This document shows positions 49,176-57,223 of a stretch of DNA of 64,000 nt, in pieces. This DNA comes from Armatimonadota bacterium. GTDB lineage: Bacteria > Armatimonadota > Fimbriimonadia > Fimbriimonadales > Fimbriimonadaceae. The notes under the pieces were generated by a model that worked only from the letters and a program-made list of their open reading frames with translations, searched no databases and had not been told where the DNA came from. The first letter of the stretch is position 1. Every line of letters begins with the position of its first letter. Where the stretch lies: assembly GCA_018268395.1 (NCBI GenBank), contig JAFDWQ010000003.1, positions 641,353 to 705,352 of the forward strand, in the 5' to 3' direction. The position numbers and the translations under genes are program-made.

Positions 49176-49533
49176 GAAGAACGCCCCTGCCGCCGAAAAG
49201 GCGGAGCTCGTCCGTGAGTTCGCGGACGACATCAAGGCGGAACGTATCGACGTGATCGACGTCCGTTCGAAAACGCCCGTCACCGACTTTCTCGTCGTCT
49301 GTTCCGGCAACAGCGACACCCATGTCGGCGCCATCGCGGACAAAGTCGCCGATCGTCTGCGCGACCTCGGCATCAAGCCGATGAGGACGAACGCCGGCCC
49401 CAACAGCGGTGGATGGATCTATTACGATTTCGGGGACGTCGTGTTCCACGTCATGCTTGAGGAGAAGAGGCAGTTCTACGACCTGGAGACCCTATGGAAG
49501 ACGACGCCGCCCGACCCGACCCTACTGGACTAA
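49156..49533 (+). CDS. rsfS: Ribosome silencing factor RsfS
   Basis: This 125-aa Iojap-like protein binds uL14 on the large subunit and blocks subunit joining under starvation. The conserved core runs AEAIDVIDVR-like ERIDVIDVRSKTPVTDFLVVCSGNSDTHVGAIADKV, and ends WIYYDFGDVVFHVMLEEKRQFYDLETLW. The best start is a TTG at 49156 inside nadD. nadD-rsfS adjacency is widespread. Confidence 0.92.
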   Translation: MASTESKKNAPAAEKAELVREFADDIKAERIDVIDVRSKTPVTDFLVVCSGNSDTHVGAIADKVADRLRDLGIKPMRTNAGPNSGGWIYYDFGDVVFHVMLEEKRQFYDLETLWKTTPPDPTLLD

Positions 49534-50240
49534 GTCCGGAGGGAGGGCCCGAAAACGCGGACGCTGAGCCGGAACCGTTGCCGGATCCGCCGACTCCGGC
49601 CGAAGCGGAAGAGGCAGAAAACCTGGTCCGACAGGCGAACTTGGCTAAGATCCGAGGCGACAAGGACGGGTTCCAAAGGCTTTTGGAGCAGGCAGCCTCC
49701 GTGGCCCCGGGATCGAGCACCGTCCAAGAAGCGTTGGGCGACGCCTACTCCGAGCGCCGGCAAGTGCGCAAGGCCAAGGAGGCGTACCACGCCGCCGTCC
49801 GGCTCGACCCCTCGAACGCTTCCGCTGAGCGCAAGTACGGAGAAGCCGTCCTCGCGATCCAGATCGCCCTCGACCCGGCCTTCGCTTTGGCCCCGGACGA
49901 CGGCTCGTTCGCCAGTGGGAAGGCCTCGGCCATCCTGTCGTTCCTGATCCCGGGGCTCGGTCAATTGGCGAGCGGATCGACCGTGTTCGGCGGTGTCCTT
50001 CTCGGAATCTGGGCGTTAGCGCTCGCCTGGGCCGTGTCGGTTCCGAACGGATTGAGCAAGATCCCTTTCCTCTTCCGCGGAGGCACGGTGGACTTCAACG
50101 GTGCGGTCATGGTCCCGTTGTTCCTCATGGCGGCAGCATGGATCGTGGGCATCGCCGAAGCGAGCGCCAAAGCGAAGAGGGTCCAACCCAAGAAGTTCGA
50201 GCGGCCCGTGCCTCCCGTCGACAAGAAGTTCGAACTCTGA
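49494..50240 (+). CDS. TPR protein with C-terminal membrane region
   Basis: This 248-aa protein has an acidic Pro-rich N-terminus (PEPLPDPPTPAEAEEAE), two TPR-like repeats (about 40-120) and three hydrophobic segments (about 143-225, with ILSFLIPGLGQLASGSTVFGGVLLG and MVPLFLMAAAWIVGIAEA). The GLGQ...G pattern of the first segment resembles DUF5683/TM2-like small membrane domains. It overlaps rsfS by 40 bp and ends the translation operon. A link to ribosome or secretion functions is inferred from position only. Confidence 0.7.
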   Translation: MEDDAARPDPTGLSPEGGPENADAEPEPLPDPPTPAEAEEAENLVRQANLAKIRGDKDGFQRLLEQAASVAPGSSTVQEALGDAYSERRQVRKAKEAYHAAVRLDPSNASAERKYGEAVLAIQIALDPAFALAPDDGSFASGKASAILSFLIPGLGQLASGSTVFGGVLLGIWALALAWAVSVPNGLSKIPFLFRGGTVDFNGAVMVPLFLMAAAWIVGIAEASAKAKRVQPKKFERPVPPVDKKFEL

Positions 50241-50262
50241 CGGCATCGTCCACAATCGTTCC

Positions 50263-50724
50263 GTGAACACTTGGTCGTCCGACGGTTTTCTGTACGGTCT
50301 CTGGGCCAACACGAAGTGGCTCGAAGCGCTCCCGCTGTTCCAGGACCGGCCCCGGGCCGAACGCGTCTTGGGCCACGTCCTCTTCGCGGAGACGGTCTGG
50401 CTCGATAGGATCGAGGGCCGCGACTTGACCTATCCTGGCCCCGACCATGTTCCCGTGCCCTCGCTGGACTTGTTCCAGGAGTCGTGCGACCGTTGGCTCG
50501 CATGGTTGCCGACGGCGGACTTGGACAGCCGCATGACGTTCGCGCGTTTCGACGGCACTCGGTATTCCACCGTCCTGAGCGACGTCGTCCGCCATGTCGT
50601 CAACCACGGGACGTACCATAGGGGCCATCTCCGTGGTATCGCCGAAACGGAGGGCTGGGACGACTTTGAGGACACCGACTGGGTCGCCTGGGCCCGTGCG
50701 ATCGGGCGTTCCGAACAGGTCTAA
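50263..50724 (+). CDS. DinB-family protein
   Basis: This 153-aa four-helix-bundle protein of the DinB/YfiT type has the metal-binding His triad in VLGHVLFAETVW and VNHGTYHRGHLRG (H-x3-H spacing). Members are putative metal-dependent thiol transferases using bacillithiol or related thiols, or are of unknown function. The start is the GTG at 50263, with CACAAT 6 bp upstream. Its 3' end overlaps the converging DUF6941-like gene by 4 bp. Confidence 0.82.
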   Translation: MNTWSSDGFLYGLWANTKWLEALPLFQDRPRAERVLGHVLFAETVWLDRIEGRDLTYPGPDHVPVPSLDLFQESCDRWLAWLPTADLDSRMTFARFDGTRYSTVLSDVVRHVVNHGTYHRGHLRGIAETEGWDDFEDTDWVAWARAIGRSEQV

Positions 50725-51113
50725 GCCTTCAGGACGGGCAACAGTTCTTCACCGAAGAGTTTGCCGTTGAAGTGGACGTCCAACCGATAGTCGCCTGGTC
50801 GTTCCAGCCTTACGGGCGGGACGTGGAACTGCATGAAGAGGCGGATGCGGCCGCCGCCTACGTCCCGTGGGATCTCGCCGCTTGCAGAAAAGTCCAGGAG
50901 CGGTTTGGCGTCGGCGTCGATCAGCTTGATCGTCACGTCCATCGGTTCTCCTGCTTCCGAAGGGTCGAATTCGAACTGAAGGCAAAGGAACATCGGAGGA
51001 TGGTCCACCGGGAACGACGGGGCCACGATGTTATCGAACAGTCCGATCATCGAGTGGCGGCCGTTCTGTTGCTGCGTCGCGTATTCGCAGAGTTTGCAGA
51101 GAAGGAGTTTCAT
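50721..51113 (-). CDS. DUF6941-like protein
   Basis: This 130-aa protein starts MKLLLCKLCEYATQQQNGRHSMIGLFDNIVAPSFPVDHPP and continues as a beta-sandwich-like series (PMDVTIKLIDADAKPLLDFSASGEI, DYRLDVHFNGKLFGEELLPV). The start and the D-G-K-L-like pattern agree with DUF6941, a family of unknown function. The ATG overlaps the stop of the glycosyltransferase gene (ATGA), so the two are coupled. Confidence 0.65.
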   Translation of the reverse strand: MKLLLCKLCEYATQQQNGRHSMIGLFDNIVAPSFPVDHPPMFLCLQFEFDPSEAGEPMDVTIKLIDADAKPLLDFSASGEIPRDVGGGRIRLFMQFHVPPVRLERPGDYRLDVHFNGKLFGEELLPVLKA

Positions 51114-52207
51114 CGGGCCGTGTCGATCGTCTTCACGTAGACCGCTTCGAGGCGTTCGACCATTTGAGCCACCGTGAACTTCTCTTGGATGACCATCCTC
51201 GCGTTCCTGCCCAAAGTCTGACACCATTCAGGTCGGGACAGCAGGAGCTCCATGGCTGAGGAGAACGCCTCGGGCGTCTGCTCGACCAGGAGACCGGTCT
51301 CTTCGTGGACGACCAGTTCGGTCAAAGCACCGACGTTCGAAGCGACGACGGGCCGGCCCCTCGCCATACATTCGATGACGGCCAGGCCGAACGACTCCAT
51401 GACGCTAGGAAGGACCGAAAACGCCATCGCGTCGAACAACCGTGGGACGTCCTCGCGGTTGCCCGTGAACGTGACGTGGTCGCGGACTCCGAGTTGGCCC
51501 GCCTCGGCGATCAGCTTCTCGTGGAAACCCCCGTCCGTCCGGCCGACGAACAAGAGTTGGGTGTCCGGTTGTGTCTTCAGGACGTTGGGCAGCGCTTGGA
51601 GGGCGATGTGGTGGCCTTTCTCCGGTGCCACCCTGCCTACGAGCCCCACGAGGCGCCGCTCGTGTGGAATGCCGAACTCTCCGTGGACTTCATGGGCCTC
51701 CTCGACTTCGACGTCGGCGAAGTCGGTGCCGTTGTAGACGACGTCGATCGCATCGGCGCGGGCTCCACGGCCCTTGAGCACGCCATGGATGTAGTTGCTG
51801 ACCGCTACGAGCCTGTTCCGGCCCCGGCCGATCCACTTGTAGATCGGTTCCCGCGTCTCGACGTGGACCGTGCTGACGAGCGGGATCCGGTACAGACCGG
51901 CCGCGACGAAACTGGTGTACGTCGCCCGGCTCAGATGCGCGTGGACGAGGTCGAATCGGCCCTCCTTGACGATCTTTAGGATCTTGGCCTGTCCGGTCAA
52001 GCCGCCCTTCTCCTTAAAATCCAGCGGATGGCACGGGATGCCGGATTGGCGCAACGCGTCGAGCATCCATGGGATCGGAGGGCACGCCACTTCGACCGAA
52101 TGGCCATGGGCGGCCAAGCGCCTGGCAAGCACGAGCGTATGGTGCTCGGCCCCGGACGTGGCCGAACTCGACACGACTTGAAGAATGCGCAACGACCGTC
52201 CGTTCAC
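51110..52207 (-). CDS. Family 4 glycosyltransferase
   Basis: This 365-aa GT-B glycosyltransferase has an N-terminal acceptor domain beginning ILQVVSSSATSGAEHHTLVLARRLAAHGHSV. The C-terminal donor domain has VGLVGRVAPEKGHHIALQAL and the E-x7-E motif in PSVMESFGLAVIECMARGRPVVASNVGALTELV. It probably adds hexose in lipid- or surface-glycan synthesis. The start is a GTG at 52207, with TACACT at 52239-52244 as a possible -10. The next gene is coupled to it by ATGA. Confidence 0.88.
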   Translation of the reverse strand: MNGRSLRILQVVSSSATSGAEHHTLVLARRLAAHGHSVEVACPPIPWMLDALRQSGIPCHPLDFKEKGGLTGQAKILKIVKEGRFDLVHAHLSRATYTSFVAAGLYRIPLVSTVHVETREPIYKWIGRGRNRLVAVSNYIHGVLKGRGARADAIDVVYNGTDFADVEVEEAHEVHGEFGIPHERRLVGLVGRVAPEKGHHIALQALPNVLKTQPDTQLLFVGRTDGGFHEKLIAEAGQLGVRDHVTFTGNREDVPRLFDAMAFSVLPSVMESFGLAVIECMARGRPVVASNVGALTELVVHEETGLLVEQTPEAFSSAMELLLSRPEWCQTLGRNARMVIQEKFTVAQMVERLEAVYVKTIDTAR

Positions 52208-52281
52208 GACTGTCTGATCCGGTCGGAATCAGGACAAGAGTGTACCAGTGACCCCCGGACGGCATCGTCATACTCAGTCTT

Positions 52282-53523
52282 ATGGAGCGTCGAGGACTGG
52301 AGCGCGTGCCCGCCCTCCGCGCCATGCGGCACCGCGACTTCCGGTGGCTCTGGCTGGGCGCGTTCTTCTCGTTCACCGGCTCTCAGATCCAGAACGTCGC
52401 CCAGCAAGACCTGATCATCAAGTCGACGGGCAGTCCGTTCATGCTCTCGATGGTCTCGTTCTCCATCATGCTTCCGGTGTCCCTTTTCGGCCCGTTCCTC
52501 GGAGTCGTCGCCGACATGTACGACAAGCGCAAGGTCCTGATCGCCTGCATGCTCGTGAGCGCGATCGGCCCCATCGTTCTTGGGACCACGATGTCGGTCA
52601 AGTCCCACGCGTATTGGATGTTCTTGCTCGTCGGGTTCGTGGCCGGGTTCGTCCAATGTGTCGAGGTGCCGACCCGGCAATCCGTGGTCAGGGCGGTCGT
52701 GGACGAATCCGATCTGGCCGCGGCGATCCCGGCACAAGCTTCGACGTTCAACCTGGCCAAAATCCTGGGGCCCGCCGTGGCGGGCCCGCTTGTCCTTCGG
52801 TTCGGCCCGGCGTCTTGCTTCTGGCTTAACGGGATCAGCTTTTTCGCTTTGGCTTTCGCCGCGTTCGTGATCAAGGCCGACTTGAGGCCCGTGGAGCGAA
52901 GGGTCGAGCCCGTCCGCGACCTCGTCGCCGAAGGCTTCTTGTACACGTTGCGCAGTCCGGACCTGCGGACGCTCTTCCTGATGGAGTCGGCCACGTCGGT
53001 CTTCGGTGCTTTCTATCTGGCCCAGATGTCGGCCATCGTCTACCAGCAGTTAAAGTCGAACGAAGCGGGTCTGGCCACGGCGTTCGCGATCGGTGGGGTG
53101 GGAGCCCTCCTAGGGCTGTTCACGACAGCGTCGTTGAGCGCGAAGCCGTTCAAGCCGACGCTGATCCGAGTGTCCATGTCGGTCATGGCCGTTTCCACGT
53201 TCTTGTTAGGCCTCACGCGCTCGACCCTGCCTGCGTTCGCCCTCTTGCTCGTCATGGGCGTCTGCATGATCATGCAGTTCAACACGACGAATACGCTGTT
53301 CCAGTTGATCGCACCGCCCGCGCTTCGTGGCCGGGTGATCTCGATGCATATGTGGGCGATTTCGGGCGTCGCCCCCCTCGGTGTCTTGCTGTTCGGCCAA
53401 GTCTCTGAAGTCTGGGGGACGCACGTGTCCCTGATGACCGGGGGCGCCTGCCTGGTCGCCGTAGCAGCGTGGGGCTGGCGGGCGTCACGGAACATCAAAG
53501 AACCGGTGTTCGGAGCCGCGTGA
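52282..53523 (+). CDS. MFS transporter (enterobactin exporter EntS-like group)
   Basis: This 413-aa membrane protein has twelve hydrophobic helices. RHRDFRWLWLGAFFSFTGSQIQNVAQQDLIIKSTGSPFMLSMVSF at the N-terminus and the DMYDKRKVLIACML loop are typical of the MFS_3 drug/siderophore exporters, as is VPTRQSVVRAVVDESDLAAAIPAQASTFNLAKILGPAVAG. The substrate is unknown. The last ten bases, including the stop, overlap the 3' end of the antisense tRNA-Thr gene. Confidence 0.88.
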   Translation: MERRGLERVPALRAMRHRDFRWLWLGAFFSFTGSQIQNVAQQDLIIKSTGSPFMLSMVSFSIMLPVSLFGPFLGVVADMYDKRKVLIACMLVSAIGPIVLGTTMSVKSHAYWMFLLVGFVAGFVQCVEVPTRQSVVRAVVDESDLAAAIPAQASTFNLAKILGPAVAGPLVLRFGPASCFWLNGISFFALAFAAFVIKADLRPVERRVEPVRDLVAEGFLYTLRSPDLRTLFLMESATSVFGAFYLAQMSAIVYQQLKSNEAGLATAFAIGGVGALLGLFTTASLSAKPFKPTLIRVSMSVMAVSTFLLGLTRSTLPAFALLLVMGVCMIMQFNTTNTLFQLIAPPALRGRVISMHMWAISGVAPLGVLLFGQVSEVWGTHVSLMTGGACLVAVAAWGWRASRNIKEPVFGAA

Positions 53524-53585
53524 CAGATTCGAACTGACGACCTACCGCTTACAAGGCGGTTGCTCTACCACTGAGCTAACGCGGC
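53514..53585 (-). tRNA. tRNA-Thr (anticodon TGT)
   Basis: The minus strand gives acceptor GCCGCGT/ACGCGGC, D arm TAGCTCAGTGGTAGAGCA, anticodon stem ACCGC/GCGGT with loop CTTGTAA, a T arm around TTCGAAT with one T-T mismatch, and discriminator T. The next bases are CCG, so CCA is not encoded and must be added. The 3' end overlaps the MFS gene end on the other strand. Confidence 0.88.
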
Positions 53586-53610
53586 GGACATGGAACTCTA
53601 CCGCACACGC

Positions 53611-53647
53611 CGAGAAGCACGTCCGACAAAATCGGACGTGCTTCTCG
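53611..53647. terminator. Perfect 16-bp hairpin
   Basis: Arms CGAGAAGCACGTCCGA (53611-53626) and TCGGACGTGCTTCTCG (53632-53647) are exact complements around the loop CAAAA. It lies just after the stop of the leftward gene at 53667 and before the tRNA-Thr, and would end the former's transcript. No T-run follows. Confidence 0.7.
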
Positions 53648-53666
53648 GACGGCGCGTGTCAGGACT

Positions 53667-54077
53667 TCAGCCCTGTTTCTTGCGGCGACGCCGCGTCTTG
53701 ACGAGCCTGGGCTGGCCGTCAGGCCCGTAGGCGAGCTTGTAGCCGGCCGGGACCTTGTTCAGCGCGTTGGCGAGCTCGGTCGGCATTTCGACCGACTTGG
53801 ACGCTTTCGCCGACGTGCGCTTTCGGCTGCGCCGGAAGCTCTTGGCGGCCTGCTCGGCCGAATCCGCGTCGGTGACGACCTCCAGGCCGCTCTTCGTGAC
53901 TTTCATGATCTCTGCGCTGGGCGGCACGTGGACGAACACGAAGTCGTTTGAAGTCAACAATCGGACTTCGAACGGGAGGACGTATTTCTTCACGCCAAGC
54001 CGGAGAGTGAGAGCGCCGCTCTTCTCTTGTGTCCGCAGCTTCAGAGAGGATTTGATTTTTTGTAGCGATTTTGCCAT
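53667..54077 (-). CDS. Small basic protein of unknown function
   Basis: This 136-aa protein is rich in Lys and Arg at both ends (MAKSLQKIKSSLKLRTQEK and a tail RLVKTRRRRKKQG, with RRSRKRTSAKASK in the middle). Between them is a hydrophobic strand set (LTLRLGVKKYVLPFEVRLLTSNDFVFVHVP). The pattern suggests nucleic-acid binding, but no known fold is recognised. The ATG at 54077 precedes the conserved-looking part. It stands alone, closed by a perfect hairpin. Confidence 0.6.
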   Translation of the reverse strand: MAKSLQKIKSSLKLRTQEKSGALTLRLGVKKYVLPFEVRLLTSNDFVFVHVPPSAEIMKVTKSGLEVVTDADSAEQAAKSFRRSRKRTSAKASKSVEMPTELANALNKVPAGYKLAYGPDGQPRLVKTRRRRKKQG

Positions 54078-54161
54078 CCGATGGACTCCGATAGGTTCGC
54101 GGCCACAATTGACCGTTAGGGCCCGATTATGCCGACGATCTCCGAAAAAAGACAATAGGGC

Positions 54162-54992
54162 CTAACAATACTTGACGTCAATGTTGTCTATTAGTCGCAC
54201 GTTACCTAGGCTTGCGGCTGCGATCAACCGGCATCCGGGACGGGGAGCTCCGAGTTCCGTCATGGTCTTCGGATCGACCAAAGCGACATAGCCGACGACA
54301 AAACCTGACGTCTCTAACCGTTCGCGTGCGGTCGCGACCGCCGAGGCGACGTCCGTGTTCCCCGTCCGTAGCGATTCGGCACATTCGGTCAAAAACCCGT
54401 AGAGTCTCGGGGCTGTCGCTCTCTCGACTTCCGTGAGAAGGGCGTTCCGGCTCGAAAGTGCGAGCCCGTCCGGCGACCGTACGGTTTCGACCGTATGGAC
54501 CTTGACCGGAACGTTCAGGCTTTCGACCATGGTCCTGACGACCGCGCACTGCTGAAGGTCTTTCAATCCGAAGACCGCCGTAGATGCACTAATAATATTG
54601 AATAGTTTAAGGACGATCGTCGCGACGCCCTCGAAATGGCCTGGACGGGACTCTCCTTCCCATCGATCGGCGACGCCTGAGACCCGGACCCGTACGGAAT
54701 CCGTAGAGACCAAGTCTTCGGCCAAGGGGGCGAAGACGGCGTCGACGCCTGCCGCTTGAGCCCCGGAGAAGTCCCGCTCTTCTTGGCGAGGATAGCGATC
54801 CAGGTCGGTCGGGTCGTTGAACTGCATCGGGTTGACGAACAGGGACACGACCGTCGTCGGGCAGAGCCGTTTCGCTTCCCGCATCAACTCGTAGTGGCCC
54901 TCATGGAACGCGCCCATCGTCGGGACGAACGCGACGTCGCCAACGGACTTGCGGTACGTCCGTGCTTCCTCGACCGTGCGCAGGACTTTCAA
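54162..54992 (-). CDS. panC: Pantothenate synthetase
   Basis: This 276-aa enzyme joins pantoate and beta-alanine with ATP. The HIGH-type motif PTMGAFHEGHYELMREA (about 25-41), FVNPMQFNDPTDLDRYPR, FGLKDLQQ and the KMSKS-like position RSPDGLALSSRN are all present. The start is a TTG at 54992 that overlaps the panB TGA (TTGA); no ATG fits the conserved N-terminus MKVLRTVEEAR. It is the last gene of a bcp-panB-panC operon. Confidence 0.94.
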   Translation of the reverse strand: MKVLRTVEEARTYRKSVGDVAFVPTMGAFHEGHYELMREAKRLCPTTVVSLFVNPMQFNDPTDLDRYPRQEERDFSGAQAAGVDAVFAPLAEDLVSTDSVRVRVSGVADRWEGESRPGHFEGVATIVLKLFNIISASTAVFGLKDLQQCAVVRTMVESLNVPVKVHTVETVRSPDGLALSSRNALLTEVERATAPRLYGFLTECAESLRTGNTDVASAVATARERLETSGFVVGYVALVDPKTMTELGAPRPGCRLIAAASLGNVRLIDNIDVKYC

Positions 54993-55765
54993 AACGTGTT
55001 CTCCGGTCCGGGGAAGACCCCGTTCCGGACCTCGTCCACGTACGCCTTCATCCCTTCTGACATCACGGATCCCGCGTCGCCGTAGAGCTTGGCGTGCTTG
55101 AACGTCCTTTCGGACAGGCCGAAGAGGTCGTGGTAGACCTGGATCTGACCGTCGCAGTGCGGGCCCGCCCCGATGCCGATGGTCGGGCATGCCACGGCCT
55201 GCGTGACGGCGGCCGCAGCTTCGGCCGTCACGAGTTCGATGACGAGCGCGAAGACCCCGGCCTGGTCCAAAGCGACCGCGTCGTCGACGATGTCGGCGCC
55301 TCCGTCCCGACCCTGGACCCGGTGTCCGCCGAACGCGTTCACCGATTGCGGTGTCATTCCCACGTGCCCCATGACGGGCACGCCGGTCTTGGCGATCGCC
55401 TCGACCTCGGCCGTGTAGCGGCCTTCGAGTTTGACCGCGTCGGCACCCGCCTGGACCAGCACCGCGGCCGACTCGACGGCCTGGGCAACGGACGCCCCAT
55501 ACGACCCGAACGGGAGGTCGGCGACCAATAAGGCGCGTCCGACGCCCGGTCGGGTCGCCCGGACATGGTGCGCCATGGCCTCGAGAGTGACGCCGACGGT
55601 CGTGGACCGGCCCATCAGGACGGAGCCCAAGGAATCTCCGACAAGGACGACGTCGACGCCGGCACCGTCGGCGGTGCGACCGGTCGGTGTGTCGTACGCC
55701 GTGACGCACACGACCTTGCGGCCTTGTGCCTTCATCGCCCGGAGCGCCGGTGCCGTGACCCTCAT
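54989..55765 (-). CDS. panB: 3-methyl-2-oxobutanoate hydroxymethyltransferase
   Basis: This 258-aa TIM-barrel enzyme makes ketopantoate for the coenzyme A pathway. Landmarks are KVVCVTAYDTPTGRTADGAGVDVVLVGDSLGSVLMG (metal-binding Asp), VKLEGRY, PVMGHVGMTPQSVNAFGGHRVQGR, ALVIELV and IGIGAGPHCDGQIQVYHDLFGL. It is translationally coupled to bcp (ATGA, 4 bp) and to panC (TTGA). Confidence 0.94.
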   Translation of the reverse strand: MRVTAPALRAMKAQGRKVVCVTAYDTPTGRTADGAGVDVVLVGDSLGSVLMGRSTTVGVTLEAMAHHVRATRPGVGRALLVADLPFGSYGASVAQAVESAAVLVQAGADAVKLEGRYTAEVEAIAKTGVPVMGHVGMTPQSVNAFGGHRVQGRDGGADIVDDAVALDQAGVFALVIELVTAEAAAAVTQAVACPTIGIGAGPHCDGQIQVYHDLFGLSERTFKHAKLYGDAGSVMSEGMKAYVDEVRNGVFPGPENTF

Positions 55766-56217
55766 CGCCCCGCCAGAGCGGCCCCGACCTCGTCCGCATG
55801 GCCCTGGGGCTTGACCTTGTTCCACACTTTGACCACGTTCCCTTCGGCATCGAGCAGGAACGTCGTGCGTTCGACCCCCATGTACGTCCGTCCGTACATG
55901 CTCTTCTCGACCCAGACGCCGACGGCCTCGCATAAGGCCTTGTCCGTGTCGGCGAGCAGGGTGAAGGTCAGGCCGTACTTGTCCGCGAACTTTCGGTGGG
56001 ATTTCACGCCGTCCGGCGAAACGCCGACGACCTTGACGCCCGTGAACTTTGGGACCGACTCTTGGAACGCACAGGCTTCGACGGTGCAGCCGGACGTATC
56101 GTCCTTGGGATAGAAGTAGACCACGGTCGCCGAACCCAAGAGGTCCTGCTTCGTGACGGTCCGCCCGTCTTGGTCTTGGAGTTCGAAATCGGGAAAGGGT
56201 CGGCCCGCGTCCAGCAT
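55762..56217 (-). CDS. bcp: Thiol peroxidase Bcp/PrxQ
   Basis: This 151-aa peroxiredoxin has YFYPKDDTSGCTVEACAFQE, with the peroxidatic and resolving Cys five residues apart as in PrxQ. SPDGVKSHRKFADKYGLTFTLLAD follows. The ATG at 56217 gives the standard start MLDAGRPFPDFEL. A TTG at 56229 would be 6 bp after a TAAACT box (56236-56241) and is the alternative. It overlaps panB by 4 bp, and its link to pantothenate synthesis is positional only. Confidence 0.9.
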   Translation of the reverse strand: MLDAGRPFPDFELQDQDGRTVTKQDLLGSATVVYFYPKDDTSGCTVEACAFQESVPKFTGVKVVGVSPDGVKSHRKFADKYGLTFTLLADTDKALCEAVGVWVEKSMYGRTYMGVERTTFLLDAEGNVVKVWNKVKPQGHADEVGAALAGR

Positions 56218-56235
56218 GGAAGGCTCCAAGCCGCC

Positions 56236-56241
56236 AGTTTA
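56236..56241 (-). promoter_or_regulatory. -10 box TAAACT before the bcp-panB-panC operon
   Basis: On the minus strand TAAACT lies 18 bp before the ATG at 56217, or 6 bp before the TTG at 56229. It bears on which start is used. Confidence 0.4.
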
Positions 56242-56261
56242 GAGGGTCGGAACCTGGCGCG

Positions 56262-56660
56262 TTAGGGCCCTGGGGCGGAATCGACGAGCATCGCCTGCAT
56301 CAGGTCGGCGCGGAACACGATCCCGCTCAGGGTCCCGTCCTCGACGATCGGTAGGATCGTGATGCCGTGCGACAGCATCATGTGCAGGGCTTCGCCGACT
56401 TCGGCGTCGGGCGTGCTGACGGTCGGATCGGCCGACGCGAAGCGGTGGGCGGCCTCCAAGCTCAGCGCGGCCAGGCTGCCCTGATGGCCGATCGCGCGGC
56501 AGAGGTCGCCCTCGGTCAAAACTCCGATAGGAGCGAGGTCGTCGTCGACCACGACCAAGGCAGGGAACTGGTACACGTCCATCTTGTCCACGGCGTCCCT
56601 GACCGTGCTTTTACGGGTCAAAGTCGGGATGTGGGCATGCAGCACCTCTCTCAGGGTCAT
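56262..56660 (-). CDS. CBS-domain-pair protein
   Basis: This 132-aa protein consists of two CBS motifs (STVRDAVDKMDVYQFPALVVVDDDLAPIGVLTEGDLCRAI and EVGEALHMMLSHGITILPIVEDGTLSGIVFRADLM) that form one Bateman module. Such modules bind adenosine nucleotides and regulate partner proteins, which are not identifiable here. It is monocistronic, and TACACT lies 8 bp before the ATG. Confidence 0.88.
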   Translation of the reverse strand: MTLREVLHAHIPTLTRKSTVRDAVDKMDVYQFPALVVVDDDLAPIGVLTEGDLCRAIGHQGSLAALSLEAAHRFASADPTVSTPDAEVGEALHMMLSHGITILPIVEDGTLSGIVFRADLMQAMLVDSAPGP

Positions 56661-56668
56661 CGGCCCCG

Positions 56669-56674
56669 AGTGTA
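56669..56674 (-). promoter_or_regulatory. -10 box TACACT before the CBS gene
   Basis: On the minus strand TACACT ends 8 bp before the ATG at 56660, with no Shine-Dalgarno sequence. Confidence 0.45.
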
Positions 56675-56682
56675 CCGGCGGC

Positions 56683-57138
56683 CTACCAGTAAGGCGGAGT
56701 CGTCGTCGAGTCGCGCTGTCGGTGGAACGAGTTCACGATCGAGTAAGCGTCGGCGTGCCACTTGCCCTTTTCCTGGATCAGGTCGATCTCCATGACCGCC
56801 CTTTCCGGACTGCCGAACTCGTTTTCATCGGTCGAGACCGCGATGACATGGGCCTTGTCTTCCGAACACCGGACGACCTTGAAAAACTGGAGCTCGCCTG
56901 CCAGTTCGGCCTCATGGACCGCTTCCTGTACGGCGGGCTTCATGGGCTTGCCCTTGACCGCGGTCAGGACCTCGACGTAGGTGTACGGCAGGGCGCCTAT
57001 CGTGACCATGAAACCGACGATCCATTTCCAGGCCTTCCAATCGTCGTTCTGCTTGATCGGGCGGAACATCGCCACGATCACGGTCAACAGGCACGCGATG
57101 AAGAAACTGGCGATCGAGTAACCGACGAGTCCGAACAC
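56683..57138 (-). CDS. Membrane-anchored protein of unknown function
   Basis: This 151-aa protein has two N-terminal hydrophobic helices (about 4-25 and 38-58, MFGLVGYSIASFFIACLLTVIVAMF and WKWIVGFMVTIGALPYTYVEVL). A soluble domain of alternating strands follows (ELQFFKVVRCSEDKAHVIAVSTDENEFGSPERAVMEIDLIQEKGKWHADAYSIV). That pattern resembles NTF2-like or DUF4878-like periplasmic domains but is not decisive. The start is a GTG. Confidence 0.6.
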   Translation of the reverse strand: MFGLVGYSIASFFIACLLTVIVAMFRPIKQNDDWKAWKWIVGFMVTIGALPYTYVEVLTAVKGKPMKPAVQEAVHEAELAGELQFFKVVRCSEDKAHVIAVSTDENEFGSPERAVMEIDLIQEKGKWHADAYSIVNSFHRQRDSTTTPPYW

Positions 57139-57223
57139 AGGCGCACGCTCCTAGAGTCCTCATTCCATACTTCACGGACTTTCTGTTGAAGCGGCACAAG
57201 AAAACCGATCCTTATAGACAGGA

